64,000 bases of DNA, taken from positions 434,001 to 498,000 of the forward strand of contig NZ_JYLO01000002.1 in NCBI RefSeq assembly GCF_001439845.1, in the 5' to 3' direction. Position numbers and translations under genes: made by a program. How positions within the stretch are numbered: position 1 is the first letter of the stretch; every line of letters begins with the position of its first letter. This document shows positions 53,723 through 64,000 of the stretch, piece by piece. The notes beneath the pieces were generated by a model that did not search any database, had not been told where the DNA came from, and saw only the letters and a list, made by a program, of their open reading frames with translations. Source of the stretch: Pseudomonas lactis (GTDB lineage Bacteria > Pseudomonadota > Gammaproteobacteria > Pseudomonadales > Pseudomonadaceae).

Positions 53723-55723
53723 TCAATCGGTCTCTTTGCGGGGCGCGGCTTGGCCTCGAACCAGAGCCCGCAGGGCAAAGCGGTTGGGATGGCAAGCCTC
53801 GGCTACGCTGGTTGGCACTGGCAGGGGCTCATCACTCAGCCAAGCAGCCAGCAGTTCGCCGCACAACGGCGCAGTGATCAGGCCGCGCGAGCCATGGCCG
53901 CTGTTCAGATAGAGCCCCGGCAACCACGGGCATGGCGTTTGCGGCACTTGCCGGGCGTCTTTGCCCAGTACCGCATAAGCCTGCTCAAACGCCGCATGGT
54001 CAGCCAGTGGCCCAACGATGGGCAGATAGTCAGGGCTGGTACAACGAAACGCGGCACGGCCCTCCAGCTGTTCGGGCGCCAAGCGATCAGCACCCAGGCG
54101 CTGCAGCAGGTCGGTAGAAATCTCACCCAGCATCTGCAGGTTGCCGTGGTGTTCGGCGGGCGTGGGCGTGAGGTCCTGATTGGTGAAGTCAAAACTGGCG
54201 CCCAGGGTGTGTTCGCCAAGCCGAGCCGGTGCGACGTAGCCCTCGGCACAGACGACAGTGGCCAGGGCCTTACTTGCCGGGGTTTGCGCCAGCCGCGTGA
54301 TCTGCCCACGGATGCGCTTGAGCGGCATGTCGGCACTGAAGGGGAAACGCTTGATCTCCGCAGCCCCGGCGAGCACCACGACACTGGCGCTGGCCAGCAC
54401 GCGGTCACCGGCGCGGGCTTGCCACTGGTCGTCGAGCCGGTGCAGTTCCAGTGCCTCGTGGTGGGTGAGCACTTCAATCAGGGGATGTTTCGCCTGCCAC
54501 TGGCACAGCGCGGGTGGATGCACCCAACCGCCCTGTGGAAAAAACAACCCGCCGTGGGCCAGTTCGATTCCCGCCTTTTGCTGCGCCTGCTCGCGGTCCA
54601 GCAGGTGCAGCAGGTCTGGAGCGAAGGCGTGTGCCAATTGAGCCTGACGCTGGCTCTCTTTGGCATCAAACGCCAGTTGCAACACGCCACAGCCGTCCCA
54701 ATCGACGCCTCGGTGCAAGTGTTCCAGCAGACGCCGGGTGTGGCCAAAACCGCTGAGTATCAGTTGGGACAAGGCCGTGCCATGGGCCGAAAGCTTGAGG
54801 TACAACACACCCTGTGGGTTGCCCGAAGCTTCCTGTGCCAGGCCGGCGTGGCGCTCCAGCAGGCTGACACGCCAGCCACGGGCGGCGAGGCTGGCGGCGG
54901 TCGCACAGCCGGCCAAGCCGCCGCCGATGACCAGGGCGTGACGTTCACCCTCGATGGCGGGAGGCCGGGCGAACCAGGGTTTACGTGGGGCTGGCGCGGG
55001 AGCGTCCTCGGGCCAGCCGAGAAACTCCCCACGCAGGATCTCCCATTTATGCCCGATGCCCGGCGTGCGTTTCATCTTGAACCCGGCGGCATTGATCAAC
55101 CGCCTTACCCAGCCGGTGCTGGTGAAGGTGCTGATGGTCGAACCTGGAGCCGCCAGGCGTGCCAGTTGGGCGAACAGCTCGGCGGTCCACATGTCGGGGT
55201 TTTTCGCCGGAGCGAACCCGTCGAGAAACCACGCATCGATTTGGGCGTCCAGTTGCGGCAATTGTTCCAGCGCATCGCCGATCAGCAGGGTCAGGGTCAC
55301 GCGGCCGTTGTCCAGTACCAGGCGTTGGAAGCCCTGGTGGATGGCAATGTAGTGCGCCAGCAGTTGCTCGGCCAAGGGTTGCAGCTCGGGCCAGAGGGCG
55401 AGGGCGCGTTGCAGGTCGGCATGGCTGAGCGGGTATTTTTCCACGCTGACAAAGTGCAGTCGCGCACCGGCCACCGCGTGCTGTTGGAACAACTGCCAGG
55501 CGCAGAGGAAATTCAAGCCGGTGCCGAAGCCAGTCTCACCAATCACCAGGCGCCCACCTGCCGGCAAGGCGGCGAAGCGTTCCTGCAAGCGGTTCTGCTC
55601 CAGGAACACGTAGCGGGTTTCTTCCAGGCCCGACTGGTCGGAGAAATACACATCGTCGAACACCCGCGAATGCGGGCGGCCTTGATCATCCCAGTCGAGC
55701 TGGGCGTGGGTGATGGGGTTCAT
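53723..55723 (-). CDS. mnmC: Bifunctional tRNA U34 modification enzyme MnmC
   Basis: A 666-residue fusion that completes mnm5s2U at the tRNA wobble position. The N-terminal MnmD methyltransferase has the SAM motif GETGFGTGLNFLCAW near residue 62 and FLDGFAPAKNPDMW near 178; the C-terminal FAD oxidase has ALVIGGGLAGCATAASL near 262, which removes the carboxymethyl group. Length is normal for the full bifunctional form. The start gives MNPITHAQLDWDDQG. It is divergent from the polyphosphate kinase gene. Confidence 0.97.
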   Translation of the reverse strand: MNPITHAQLDWDDQGRPHSRVFDDVYFSDQSGLEETRYVFLEQNRLQERFAALPAGGRLVIGETGFGTGLNFLCAWQLFQQHAVAGARLHFVSVEKYPLSHADLQRALALWPELQPLAEQLLAHYIAIHQGFQRLVLDNGRVTLTLLIGDALEQLPQLDAQIDAWFLDGFAPAKNPDMWTAELFAQLARLAAPGSTISTFTSTGWVRRLINAAGFKMKRTPGIGHKWEILRGEFLGWPEDAPAPAPRKPWFARPPAIEGERHALVIGGGLAGCATAASLAARGWRVSLLERHAGLAQEASGNPQGVLYLKLSAHGTALSQLILSGFGHTRRLLEHLHRGVDWDGCGVLQLAFDAKESQRQAQLAHAFAPDLLHLLDREQAQQKAGIELAHGGLFFPQGGWVHPPALCQWQAKHPLIEVLTHHEALELHRLDDQWQARAGDRVLASASVVVLAGAAEIKRFPFSADMPLKRIRGQITRLAQTPASKALATVVCAEGYVAPARLGEHTLGASFDFTNQDLTPTPAEHHGNLQMLGEISTDLLQRLGADRLAPEQLEGRAAFRCTSPDYLPIVGPLADHAAFEQAYAVLGKDARQVPQTPCPWLPGLYLNSGHGSRGLITAPLCGELLAAWLSDEPLPVPTSVAEACHPNRFALRALVRGQAAPRKETD

Positions 55724-55878
55724 GGCGGCTCAGAAAAATGAAAGCGGGCAAAGGCAAGGCGGCCATTCTAGCCGATCAGGAGGCGTTGAATTGATCCATG
55801 GCAAGGCTGGGTTGTATTTCCTTGCGCGTGTCTTGGCCCAATCCGCTAGTCTTGAGCCATCTTGAAACGGAGCTGCCC

Positions 55879-57393
55879 ATGTTCGAATCCGCCGAAATCG
55901 GTCACGCCATCGACAAAGACACCTACGACGCCGAAGTGCCGGCCCTGCGGGAAGCCTTGCTGGAGGTTCAGTATGAGCTGCAACAGCAGAAGCGCTTCCC
56001 GGTGATCATCCTGATCAACGGCATCGAGGGCGCGGGCAAGGGTGAAACCGTCAAGCTGCTCAATGAATGGATGGACCCGCGCCTGATCGAAGTGCGCACC
56101 TTCGACCAGCAGACCGACGAAGAACTGGCGCGCCCACCGGCCTGGCGCTACTGGCGGCAACTGCCGGCCAAGGGCCGCATGGGCATTTTCTTCGGCAACT
56201 GGTACAGCCAGATGCTGCAAGGCCGCGTGCATGGGCAGATCAAGGATGCGCGCCTGGACCAGGCCATCGCCGGCGCCGAGCGTCTGGAAAAGATGCTCTG
56301 CGATGAAGGTGCGCTGATCTTCAAGTTCTGGTTCCACCTGTCCAAAAAACAGATGAAGGCGCGCCTCAAGGCCCTGGCCGACGACCCGCTGCACAGCTGG
56401 CGCATCAGCCCATTGGACTGGCAGCAGTCCAAGACCTACGACAAGTTCGTGCATTTCGGTGAGCGCGTGCTGCGCCGTACCAGCCGCGATTACGCGCCGT
56501 GGCATGTGATCGAAGGTGTCGACCCGCATTACCGTGGGCTGACCGTGGGCAAGATCCTGCTGGATGGGCTGCAAAGTGCCCTGAAGCAGGCCAAGGTCAA
56601 GGCCAGCGGCATGAACCCGGCGCCGTTGCTGGCCTCGGTGGACCAAAAGAGCCTGCTCGACAGCCTCGACATGACCCTGCGCCTGGACAAGGACGATTAC
56701 GAAGAACAACTGATTACCGAGCAGGCACGCTTCTCTGGCCTGATGCGCGACAAACGCATGCGCAAGCACGCCCTGGTGAGCGTGTTCGAGGGCAACGACG
56801 CGGCGGGCAAGGGCGGGGCGATCCGCCGTGTGGCGGCGGCGCTGGACCCGCGTCAGTACCATATCGTACCGATTGCCGCGCCCAGCGAAGACGAACGCGC
56901 CCAGCCTTATCTATGGCGGTTCTGGCAGAAGATCCCGGCGCGCGGCATGTTCACCGTGTTTGACCGCTCCTGGTACGGCCGCGTACTGGTGGAGCGTATC
57001 GAAGGCTTCTGCACCCCGGCGGACTGGATGCGCGCCTATGGGGAGATCAATGACTTCGAAGAGCAACTGCGCGATGCGGGGGTGATCGTGGTCAAGTTCT
57101 GGCTGGCCATCGACAAGGAGACGCAGCTGGAGCGCTTCCAGGCCCGTGAAGAAATCCCCTTCAAACGCTTCAAGATCACCGAAGACGACTGGCGCAACCG
57201 CGACAAGTGGGACGACTATCGCGCGGCGGTGGGCGACATGGTTGACCGCACCAGCACCGAGGTGGCGCCCTGGACGCTGGTGGAAGCCAACGACAAGCGC
57301 TGGGCGCGGGTCAAGGTGCTGCGCACCATCAACCGTGCGCTGGAAGAGGCGTTTGATAAAAGCGATAAGCACGACAAAAAGAAAAAGAAATAG
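55879..57393 (+). CDS. pap: Polyphosphate:AMP phosphotransferase (two-domain PPK2)
   Basis: A 504-residue PPK2-family enzyme with two fused PPK2 domains. Walker A motifs: GIEGAGKGETVK near residue 47 and GNDAAGKGGAIRR near 303. Other signatures include the repeated FGNWYSQ/FDRSWYGRVLVER. Class II two-domain PPK2 enzymes phosphorylate AMP to ADP with polyphosphate. The C-terminus ends in a run of lysines (DKHDKKKKK). GGAG 6 nt before ATG 55879 fixes the start; an upstream in-frame ATG at 55798 is not supported. Confidence 0.94.
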   Translation: MFESAEIGHAIDKDTYDAEVPALREALLEVQYELQQQKRFPVIILINGIEGAGKGETVKLLNEWMDPRLIEVRTFDQQTDEELARPPAWRYWRQLPAKGRMGIFFGNWYSQMLQGRVHGQIKDARLDQAIAGAERLEKMLCDEGALIFKFWFHLSKKQMKARLKALADDPLHSWRISPLDWQQSKTYDKFVHFGERVLRRTSRDYAPWHVIEGVDPHYRGLTVGKILLDGLQSALKQAKVKASGMNPAPLLASVDQKSLLDSLDMTLRLDKDDYEEQLITEQARFSGLMRDKRMRKHALVSVFEGNDAAGKGGAIRRVAAALDPRQYHIVPIAAPSEDERAQPYLWRFWQKIPARGMFTVFDRSWYGRVLVERIEGFCTPADWMRAYGEINDFEEQLRDAGVIVVKFWLAIDKETQLERFQAREEIPFKRFKITEDDWRNRDKWDDYRAAVGDMVDRTSTEVAPWTLVEANDKRWARVKVLRTINRALEEAFDKSDKHDKKKKK

Positions 57394-57485
57394 CCCATGC
57401 TTTTGCATCCACGCAGTGAATGATCATCGCGGTCGGCCCGGCCCGGCTCTATCCTCGATCAACAACCACAAGATCGAGGTAGCCC

Positions 57486-58670
57486 ATGCGTGAAGTAGTG
57501 ATCGTCGACAGCGTGCGAACCGGCCTGGCCAAATCCTTTCGCGGCAAGTTCAACCAGACCCGTCCCGATGACATGGCGGCCCATTGTGTCAATGCGCTGC
57601 TGGCCCGCAACGGTATCGACCCGGCGACGGTGGAAGATTGCATTGTCGGTGCCGGCTCCAACGAAGGCGCCCAGGGCTATAACATCGGGCGTAACGTGGC
57701 GGTGCTTTCGCAACTGGGTACCGGTACGGCGGGCATGACCCTTAACCGTTTCTGTTCCTCGGGCTTGCAGGCGATTGCCATTGCCGCCAACCAGATCGCT
57801 TCGGGCTGCAGCGACATCATTGTCGCCGGTGGCGTGGAGTCCATCAGCCTGACCATGAAGAGCGTCAACACCGATAACCTGATCAATCCGCTGCTTAAAG
57901 AACAGGTGCCGGGCATTTACTTCCCCATGGGCCAGACCGCCGAAATCGTTGCGCGGCGCTATCACGTCAGCCGCGAAGACCAGGACCTTTACGCGCTGCA
58001 AAGCCAGCAGCGCACTGCCCAGGCCCAGGCTGATGGCTTGTTCAATGATGAAATCGTGCCGATGGCGGTCAAGTACAAGGTCGAGGATAAGAACACTGGC
58101 GCGGTGCAGATCCTGGACGGCGTGGTCGACCGGGATGACTGCAACCGCCCGGACACCACCCTGGCGAGCCTCAGCGGCTTGAAGCCGGTATTTGCCGAGG
58201 ATGGCTCGGTAACGGCAGGTAACTCCTCGCAGCTTTCCGACGGTGCGTCGATGACCCTGGTGATGAGCCTGGAAAAAGCCTTGGAACTGGGGCTCAAGCC
58301 TAAGGCCTTTTTCCGGGGTTTTACCGTGGCCGGTTGCGAGCCGGATGAAATGGGCATTGGCCCGGTGTTCTCGGTGCCCAAGTTGCTCAAGGCCAAGGGC
58401 TTGCAGGTGGCGGACATCGACCTGTGGGAACTCAATGAGGCCTTTGCTTCTCAGTGCCTCTACGCGCGTAATCGCCTGGAGATTGATAATGCCAAGTACA
58501 ACGTCAACGGTGGCTCGATTTCCATTGGGCATCCGTTTGGCATGACCGGTTCGCGGCAGGTGGGGCACCTGGTGCGCGAGTTGCAACGGCGCAATTTGCG
58601 TTATGGGATTGTCACCATGTGCGTGGGGGGCGGGATGGGGGCCACCGGGCTTTTCGAAGCCGTGCGCTGA
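57486..58670 (+). CDS. Acetyl-CoA acetyltransferase (thiolase)
   Basis: A 394-residue thiolase with all catalytic residues: the acyl-accepting Cys in NRFCSSGLQ near residue 90, the His in GHPFGMTGSRQ near 349 and the Cys in CVGGGMGATG near 379. It catalyses either thiolysis of 3-ketoacyl-CoA or condensation of two acetyl-CoA; the direction and chain length cannot be told. GAGG lies 6 nt before the ATG. It follows pap by 92 nt. Confidence 0.94.
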   Translation: MREVVIVDSVRTGLAKSFRGKFNQTRPDDMAAHCVNALLARNGIDPATVEDCIVGAGSNEGAQGYNIGRNVAVLSQLGTGTAGMTLNRFCSSGLQAIAIAANQIASGCSDIIVAGGVESISLTMKSVNTDNLINPLLKEQVPGIYFPMGQTAEIVARRYHVSREDQDLYALQSQQRTAQAQADGLFNDEIVPMAVKYKVEDKNTGAVQILDGVVDRDDCNRPDTTLASLSGLKPVFAEDGSVTAGNSSQLSDGASMTLVMSLEKALELGLKPKAFFRGFTVAGCEPDEMGIGPVFSVPKLLKAKGLQVADIDLWELNEAFASQCLYARNRLEIDNAKYNVNGGSISIGHPFGMTGSRQVGHLVRELQRRNLRYGIVTMCVGGGMGATGLFEAVR

Positions 58671-58705
58671 CTGCGGTTGGAACAGCGCCAGTGTGGGAGG
58701 GCCAA

Positions 58706-58803
58706 TGTGGGAGCTGGCTTGCCTGCGATGACGGCCTACTAGCCGATACTTCTCTCCCTGACACCCCACAACCCAACTGTGGGAGCGGGCCTGCTCGAGA
58801 AGG
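58706..58803 (+). repeat. Two mixed REP sequences in direct orientation
   Basis: A TGTGGGAGCTGGCTTGCC-class REP (58706-58729) and a divergent TGTGGGAGCGGGCCTGCTCG REP (58779-58803). Unlike the other elements they are in the same orientation and from different classes. Confidence 0.8.
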
Positions 58804-58860
58804 CGGCCTGGCAGGCGACACTGTAATAGCGAGTACATATCCATTTCTGCGGTAACGGCC

Positions 58861-59135
58861 ACCTAGGGTTCCGCCTGACGGCGGGTCACTTTGGAAAAGC
58901 CCCAAAGTAACCAAAGGGCTCTTGCCCCACCACTCGGCACCTCGCCTAGGCTCGGTGTGCCCGAACGCAGGCTTGAATCCGTGGGCCGCCGCCACGCGCC
59001 GTCCATGGCGCGGGGCGGCTAACCCGGCGTCCTGCCGGGTTACCCACGAATTCAAACCTGCGTTCGGCCAGCGTGGTTTAACGGGGCGCTTAAGATCAAA
59101 ATCAAAAGCAGATCAAGAGCCAGATCAAGAGCGGC
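58861..59135. repeat. Structured dispersed repeat with a long wobble-compatible stem
   Basis: About 275 nt holding, in order: hairpin CCGCCTGACGGCGG; ACTTTGG/CCAAAGT; then a 24-nt arm CCGAACGCAGGCTTGAATCC (58961 on) paired with 59044-59067 through only two G-T mismatches, enclosing two hairpins (CGCGCC/GGCGCG and AACCCGGC/GCCGGGTT). It ends in GATCAA-type short repeats. It resembles a repeat common in Pseudomonas genomes (from memory). A small open frame inside it (58922-59188) is not considered a gene. Confidence 0.65.
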
Positions 59136-59303
59136 TCGCTTCGCATCGTGGTTACCGTTGGCTGCAACAACCTATGAAATTTATATAGATGCCTATGGCC
59201 ATCGCTTGCAAGCCAGCTCCCCCATTCAAGACTGTGACGTATCCGAACTCAGTGACTTGCCCCTAGAATGCCTGCTCCACTTCCTCTGGCATCTGGGGCA
59301 CTC

Positions 59304-60260
59304 ATGCACATCTCTTCCGGCCGCTGGGTCTACGGTTTTTTCCTGACCCTGCTGACCGCGTTTCTGTGGGGCATTCTTCCGATCAAGCTCAAGCAAGTAT
59401 TGCAGGTGATGGATCCGATCACTGTGACTTGGTTTCGCCTCATGGTAGCGGGCACGTGCCTGTTCGTTTACCTGGCCGCCACCAAACGCCTGCCCAGCCG
59501 CAAAGTGCTTGGCCCCAAGGGTGGGTGGCTGGTGGGCATGGCGGTGTGTGGCCTGGTGGGCAACTACGTGTTGTACCTGGTGGGCCTGAAAATGCTCAGC
59601 CCGGGCACGGCGCAGTTGGTGGTGCAGATGGGGCCGATCTTTCTGATGGTAGCCAGTGTGTTTGTGTTCAAGGAGCGCTTCAGCCTGGGGCAGGGGGTGG
59701 GGCTGGTGGTGCTGATCGCAGGCTTTGGCCTGTTCTTCAACCAACGTCTGGTGGAGTTGCTGACGTCCATGGGCACCTACACCGCCGGTGTGCTGACGAT
59801 CCTGCTCGCCACCACCATTTGGGTGTTCTATGCACTGGGTCAGAAGCAGTTGCTGACGGTGTGGAATTCGCTGCAGGTGATGATGGTGATCTACCTGTCG
59901 TGTGCGCTGTTGCTCACGCCGTGGGCGCATCCGCTGGAGGCGTTGCAGTTGAGTCCGCTGCAAGGCTGGCTGTTGTTGGCGTGCTGCATGAATACCTTGG
60001 TGGCCTACGGGGCATTTGCCGAAGCCTTGGCGCATTGGGAGGCCTCGCGGGTCAGTGCGACGCTGGCGTTGACGCCCTTGGTGACTTTTGTGGCGGTGGC
60101 CGTGGCGGCGTGGTTATGGCCGGAGTATGTGCAGGCTGAGCAGATCAATGCCCTGGGGTATTTCGGCGCCTTTGTGGTAGTGCTGGGGTCGGCGACCGTG
60201 GCGCTGGCACCCTCGCTGCTCGCCGGGCTCAAGGCCCGGCGGCTGCGTACGGCGGTGTAG
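59304..60260 (+). CDS. EamA/DMT family transporter
   Basis: A 318-residue inner-membrane protein of the drug/metabolite transporter superfamily with ten helices in two EamA repeats. It begins with WVYGFFLTLLTAFLWGILPI and shows the usual start of the second half at TILLATTIWVFYALGQKQ. GGGG 5 nt before ATG 59304 favours this start; an in-frame ATG at 59268 would add twelve residues. Substrate unknown. Its stop codon directly abuts the convergent fumC stop codon. Confidence 0.88.
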   Translation: MHISSGRWVYGFFLTLLTAFLWGILPIKLKQVLQVMDPITVTWFRLMVAGTCLFVYLAATKRLPSRKVLGPKGGWLVGMAVCGLVGNYVLYLVGLKMLSPGTAQLVVQMGPIFLMVASVFVFKERFSLGQGVGLVVLIAGFGLFFNQRLVELLTSMGTYTAGVLTILLATTIWVFYALGQKQLLTVWNSLQVMMVIYLSCALLLTPWAHPLEALQLSPLQGWLLLACCMNTLVAYGAFAEALAHWEASRVSATLALTPLVTFVAVAVAAWLWPEYVQAEQINALGYFGAFVVVLGSATVALAPSLLAGLKARRLRTAV

Positions 60261-61643
<1,383 letters not shown>

Positions 61644-61839
61644 CGGTCACCCTCCTTATCCAGTCGTGATTGGTCAGTTTAGGCCCTGGCGGCCAGCGTG
61701 GGTTCCCTAAAAGCGCTTTTGTGTCACCGCGCCCCGTGAAACCGGGGCTTGCCATGGGGTGGGGTTGAGCCGCGAGGTTTTTTAGGCGCAGAATGGTCGC
61801 CCTTGGGGTCTTACCTCGCCTGCTAGAAAAGGAAACTCG

Positions 61840-62358
61840 ATGACTCGTCTTCGTGCCATCTGTACCGCGGTTGCTCTGGTTTGCGCCAGCGGCCAGGTTC
61901 TTGCCGATACCGCCAGCCACAACGCCAGTGCCGAAGCCTTCCTTACCCTGGCCCATGCTGACAAGCTGGGGACCCCGGTGTACATGCAAGTGCAGCAAAT
62001 GTTCGCCCAGCGTTTCGAACAGACCAAGGCACCTGCCGCCAAGCAGTCCGTACTGGACAGCTACCAGGCCAAGGCCAACGCCGCTCTGGACCAGGCCATC
62101 GGCTGGCCGAAGCTCAAGCCAGACATGGTCAAGCTCTACACCACCAACTTCAGCGAATCCGAGCTCAAGGACCTGGTAGCGTTCTACCAGTCGCCACTTG
62201 GCAAGAAAGTCCTGGAAAAAATGCCGCAGCTGACCCAGCAGTCGGCCCAGATGACCCAGGCCAAGCTGGAAAGCGCCGTACCGGTGGTGAACAAGCTGTT
62301 GGAAGACATGACCAACGAGCTGGCGCCAAAAGCCGCCGCACCGGCCAAGAAGAAGTAA
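61840..62358 (+). CDS. DUF2059 domain protein, exported
   Basis: A 172-residue protein with a signal peptide (TAVALVCASGQVLADT, cleavage likely after VLA). The mature part is helical with the DUF2059 pattern LYTTNFSESELKDLVAFYQS then PLGKKVLEKMPQLTQQSAQM. It probably resides in the periplasm; function unknown. AAGGA lies 6 nt before the ATG. The bolA gene follows after 12 nt, so they are likely co-transcribed. Confidence 0.92.
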   Translation: MTRLRAICTAVALVCASGQVLADTASHNASAEAFLTLAHADKLGTPVYMQVQQMFAQRFEQTKAPAAKQSVLDSYQAKANAALDQAIGWPKLKPDMVKLYTTNFSESELKDLVAFYQSPLGKKVLEKMPQLTQQSAQMTQAKLESAVPVVNKLLEDMTNELAPKAAAPAKKK

Positions 62359-62370
62359 GCAGGAATGACC

Positions 62371-62658
62371 ATGCAACAGCGTATCGAAACTGCCCTTGCC
62401 GACCTGGCCCCGGAACATCTGAGCGTGCTGGATGAAAGCCACATGCACAGCCGTGGGTTGCAGACCCACTTCAAGGCCGTGCTGGTCAGCCAGCAGTTCG
62501 AGGGGCTTAATCGCGTCAAGCGCCACCAGAAGGTCTACGCCACCCTGGGTAGCCTGATGAGCGAATTTCATGCGCTTGCGCTGCATACCTATACGCCCGA
62601 AGAATGGGCGACAATCGACGCAGCCCCGGCCTCGCCGACCTGCGCCGGCGGACATTGA
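62371..62658 (+). CDS. BolA family protein
   Basis: A 95-residue BolA-type protein. FEGLNRVKRHQKVYATLG near residue 47 is the F-x-G-x-x-x-x-x-R-H-x-x-V-Y motif with the conserved His used with monothiol glutaredoxins to bind a [2Fe-2S] cluster; SEFHALALHTYTPEEW completes the fold. AGGA 6 nt before ATG 62371 favours that start over one two codons upstream. Followed by a terminator. Confidence 0.92.
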   Translation: MQQRIETALADLAPEHLSVLDESHMHSRGLQTHFKAVLVSQQFEGLNRVKRHQKVYATLGSLMSEFHALALHTYTPEEWATIDAAPASPTCAGGH

Positions 62659-62683
62659 CGGGGTAACCCTGATAGAATCCGCA

Positions 62684-62712
62684 ACGCGCCGCTTAGCCGG
62701 CGCGTTTTTTTT
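62684..62712 (+). terminator. Rho-independent terminator after bolA
   Basis: Stem ACGCGCCG/CGGCGCGT (62684-62691 and 62698-62705), loop CTTAGC, then a run of T to 62712. Confidence 0.93.
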
Positions 62713-62759
62713 GCATCCGGTTCACCCCTTACGAGGGTGGCCACCTGGAGAGAACACCC

Positions 62760-63701
62760 ATGACTCAACCGATTGTCGTGGCGGCACTGTATAAGTTCGT
62801 CACCCTCGAAGATTACGTCGCCCTGCGCGAGCCCCTGTTGCAGGCGATGGTCGATAACGGCATCAAAGGCACCTTGCTGATCGCTGAAGAAGGCATCAAC
62901 GGCACCGTTTCCGGCAGCCGCGAAGGCATTGACGGCCTGATGGCGTGGCTGAAAAAAGACCCGCGCATGGTCGATATCGACCACAAGGAATCCTACTGCG
63001 ACGACCAGCCGTTCTATCGCACCAAGGTCAAACTCAAGAAAGAGATCGTGACCCTGGGCGTTGAAGGCGTCGACCCGAACAAAAAAGTCGGTACCTACGT
63101 CGACCCGCAGGATTGGAACGCGCTGATCAGCGACCCGGAAGTATTGTTGATCGACACCCGTAACGACTACGAAGTGTCCATTGGCACCTTTGAAGGCGCA
63201 ATCGACCCGAAAACCACCAGTTTTCGCGAATTTCCCGACTATATCAAAGCCAACTTTGACCCGGCCAAGCACAAGAAGGTCGCCATGTTCTGCACCGGCG
63301 GCATCCGCTGTGAGAAGGCCTCGAGCTACATGCTCAGCGAAGGCTTCGATGAGGTCTACCACCTCAAGGGCGGTATCCTGAAGTACCTCGAAGAAGTGCC
63401 CCAGGAAGAAACCAAATGGCAGGGCGACTGCTTTGTGTTCGACAATCGCGTGACCGTGCGCCACGACTTGAGCGAAGGCGACTACGATCAATGTCATGCC
63501 TGCCGCACACCGGTGAGCGTAGAAGACCGCGCTTCCGAGCATTATGTGGCCGGCATCAGTTGCCCCCATTGCTGGGATAAGCTGCCGGAGAAGACCCGTC
63601 GCAGTGCGATCGACCGCCAGAAGCAGATCGAACTGGCCAAGGCCCGCAATATGCCGCACCCGATTGGTTACAACTACAAGCAAACCCCTTCCGAGGTCTG
63701 A
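62760..63701 (+). CDS. trhO: tRNA uridine(34) hydroxylase TrhO
   Basis: A 313-residue rhodanese-domain protein that hydroxylates U34 of tRNAs (ho5U34). N-terminal acylphosphatase-like part with [17 protein letters not shown] near residue 42; rhodanese core [18 protein letters not shown] and the active-site Cys in [16 protein letters not shown] near 178; a C-terminal zinc-like Cys cluster (CHACRTPV and ISCPHC). GGAG lies about 9 nt before the ATG. The next gene starts 3 nt after its stop. Confidence 0.95.
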   Translation: MTQPIVVAALYKFVTLEDYVALREPLLQAMVDNGIKGTLLIAEEGINGTVSGSREGIDGLMAWLKKDPRMVDIDHKESYCDDQPFYRTKVKLKKEIVTLGVEGVDPNKKVGTYVDPQDWNALISDPEVLLIDTRNDYEVSIGTFEGAIDPKTTSFREFPDYIKANFDPAKHKKVAMFCTGGIRCEKASSYMLSEGFDEVYHLKGGILKYLEEVPQEETKWQGDCFVFDNRVTVRHDLSEGDYDQCHACRTPVSVEDRASEHYVAGISCPHCWDKLPEKTRRSAIDRQKQIELAKARNMPHPIGYNYKQTPSEV

Positions 63702-63704
63702 GCC

Positions 63705-64000
63705 ATGTCTGCGCGCCTGCTCTATGTAATGGACCCGATGTGTTCCTGGTGCTGGGGCTTTGCCCCGGTGGCACAAGCGCTGGTAGAGCAGGCCCAGGCG
63801 GCCGGCGTGGACGTGCACCTGGTGGTGGGCGGCTTGCGCACCGGCAGCGGCGCGGCGCTGGAGCCGACTACCCGGCGCTACATCCTTGAACACTGGCAAG
63901 CCGTCACCGACGCCACCGGCCAGCCGTTCAAGCGTGAGGGCGCGTTGCCCGACGGGTTTGTCTACGACACTGAGCCTGCGTGCCGCGCTATCGTCACCGC
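63705..64000 (+). CDS. DsbA family protein (partial, 3' end outside window)
   Basis: The first 98 codons of a thioredoxin-fold protein of the DsbA/FrnE-like type. MDPMCSWCWGF near residue 9 holds the C-S-W-C redox motif, followed by VHLVVGGLRTG. There is no signal peptide, so it is probably cytoplasmic. It starts 3 nt after trhO and is likely co-transcribed with it. Cut by the right window edge. Confidence 0.9.
   Translation, partial: MSARLLYVMDPMCSWCWGFAPVAQALVEQAQAAGVDVHLVVGGLRTGSGAALEPTTRRYILEHWQAVTDATGQPFKREGALPDGFVYDTEPACRAIVT

Noticed and set aside
53717..55741. 674-codon open frame on the plus strand opposite mnmC
   Set aside because: Mirror of the GC-rich third codon positions of mnmC; no motif, and mnmC is unmistakable.
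58922..59188. Small plus-strand open frame in the structured repeat
   Set aside because: It lies entirely within inverted repeats and ends in Arg/Lys/Gln-rich sequence from the GATCAA units; no ribosome site.

Overview
The window is a contiguous piece of chromosome from a fluorescent Pseudomonas, most likely of the P. fluorescens group. Protein sequences are Pseudomonas-like throughout, and the intergenic spaces carry the REP/REPIN palindromes typical of that group (TGTGGGAGCTGGCTTGCC, TGTAGGAGCGAGCTTGCTCG and GTGGGAGCGGGCTTGCC families). It is gene dense: about 65 protein genes, no rRNA, tRNA, CRISPR array, insertion sequence or prophage was seen. Gene order resembles several separate P. aeruginosa blocks joined together (judged from memory, not by alignment).

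Layout. 1-5.6 kb: a partial M20 amidohydrolase, a YbiO-type mechanosensitive channel, a small membrane protein, the M18 aminopeptidase and RluA. 5.8-10.1 kb: minE-minD-minC (minD starts with TTG), then lpxL and a patatin-like lipase. 10.2-18.2 kb: urate/ureide catabolism, with a Tsx-like porin, a urate/xanthine permease, PuuD, AllA, allantoicase, UraD and PuuE on the minus strand and divergent UraH. Together these take urate to glyoxylate and urea. 18.3-23.5 kb: a 1,729-residue protein of the dermonecrotic-toxin-like (DUF6543) kind, lying between uraH and a second purine permease, with a LysE exporter overlapping its 3' end. 25.8-30.5 kb: a GST, then a LysR regulator divergent from a CitMHS transporter and a split AtuA-like pair. 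30.6-40 kb: glutaredoxin-like protein, folE, Smr protein, isochorismatase-fold protein, prmB, aroC, an MFS transporter, a divergent acireductone dioxygenase and a HTH-only LuxR-type protein. 40-48.6 kb: acyl-CoA synthetase, ankyrin protein, small proteins, an LTA-synthase-like sulfatase, an SDR and a CsrA paralogue. 48.7-57.4 kb: the N-acetylglutaminylglutamine amide (NAGGN) osmoprotectant operon, mnmC and a two-domain PPK2. 57.5-64 kb: thiolase, a structured dispersed repeat, EamA transporter, fumC, DUF2059 protein, BolA, TrhO and a partial DsbA-family gene.

The observations most worth checking are: (1) the giant toxin-like gene inside the purine region; (2) a shared operator, TTGTATACAA, at the puuE, uraH and purine-permease promoters, placed between -35 and -10 in two of them, which implies an unseen GntR-type purine regulator; (3) an acireductone dioxygenase whose two metal-binding histidines are Arg and Tyr, without mtnB and mtnC next to it; (4) an isochorismatase-fold protein with Ser in place of the catalytic Cys; (5) a stand-alone quorum-sensing-type HTH and an extra CsrA paralogue; (6) a repeat at 58.86-59.13 kb with a long G-U-compatible stem.
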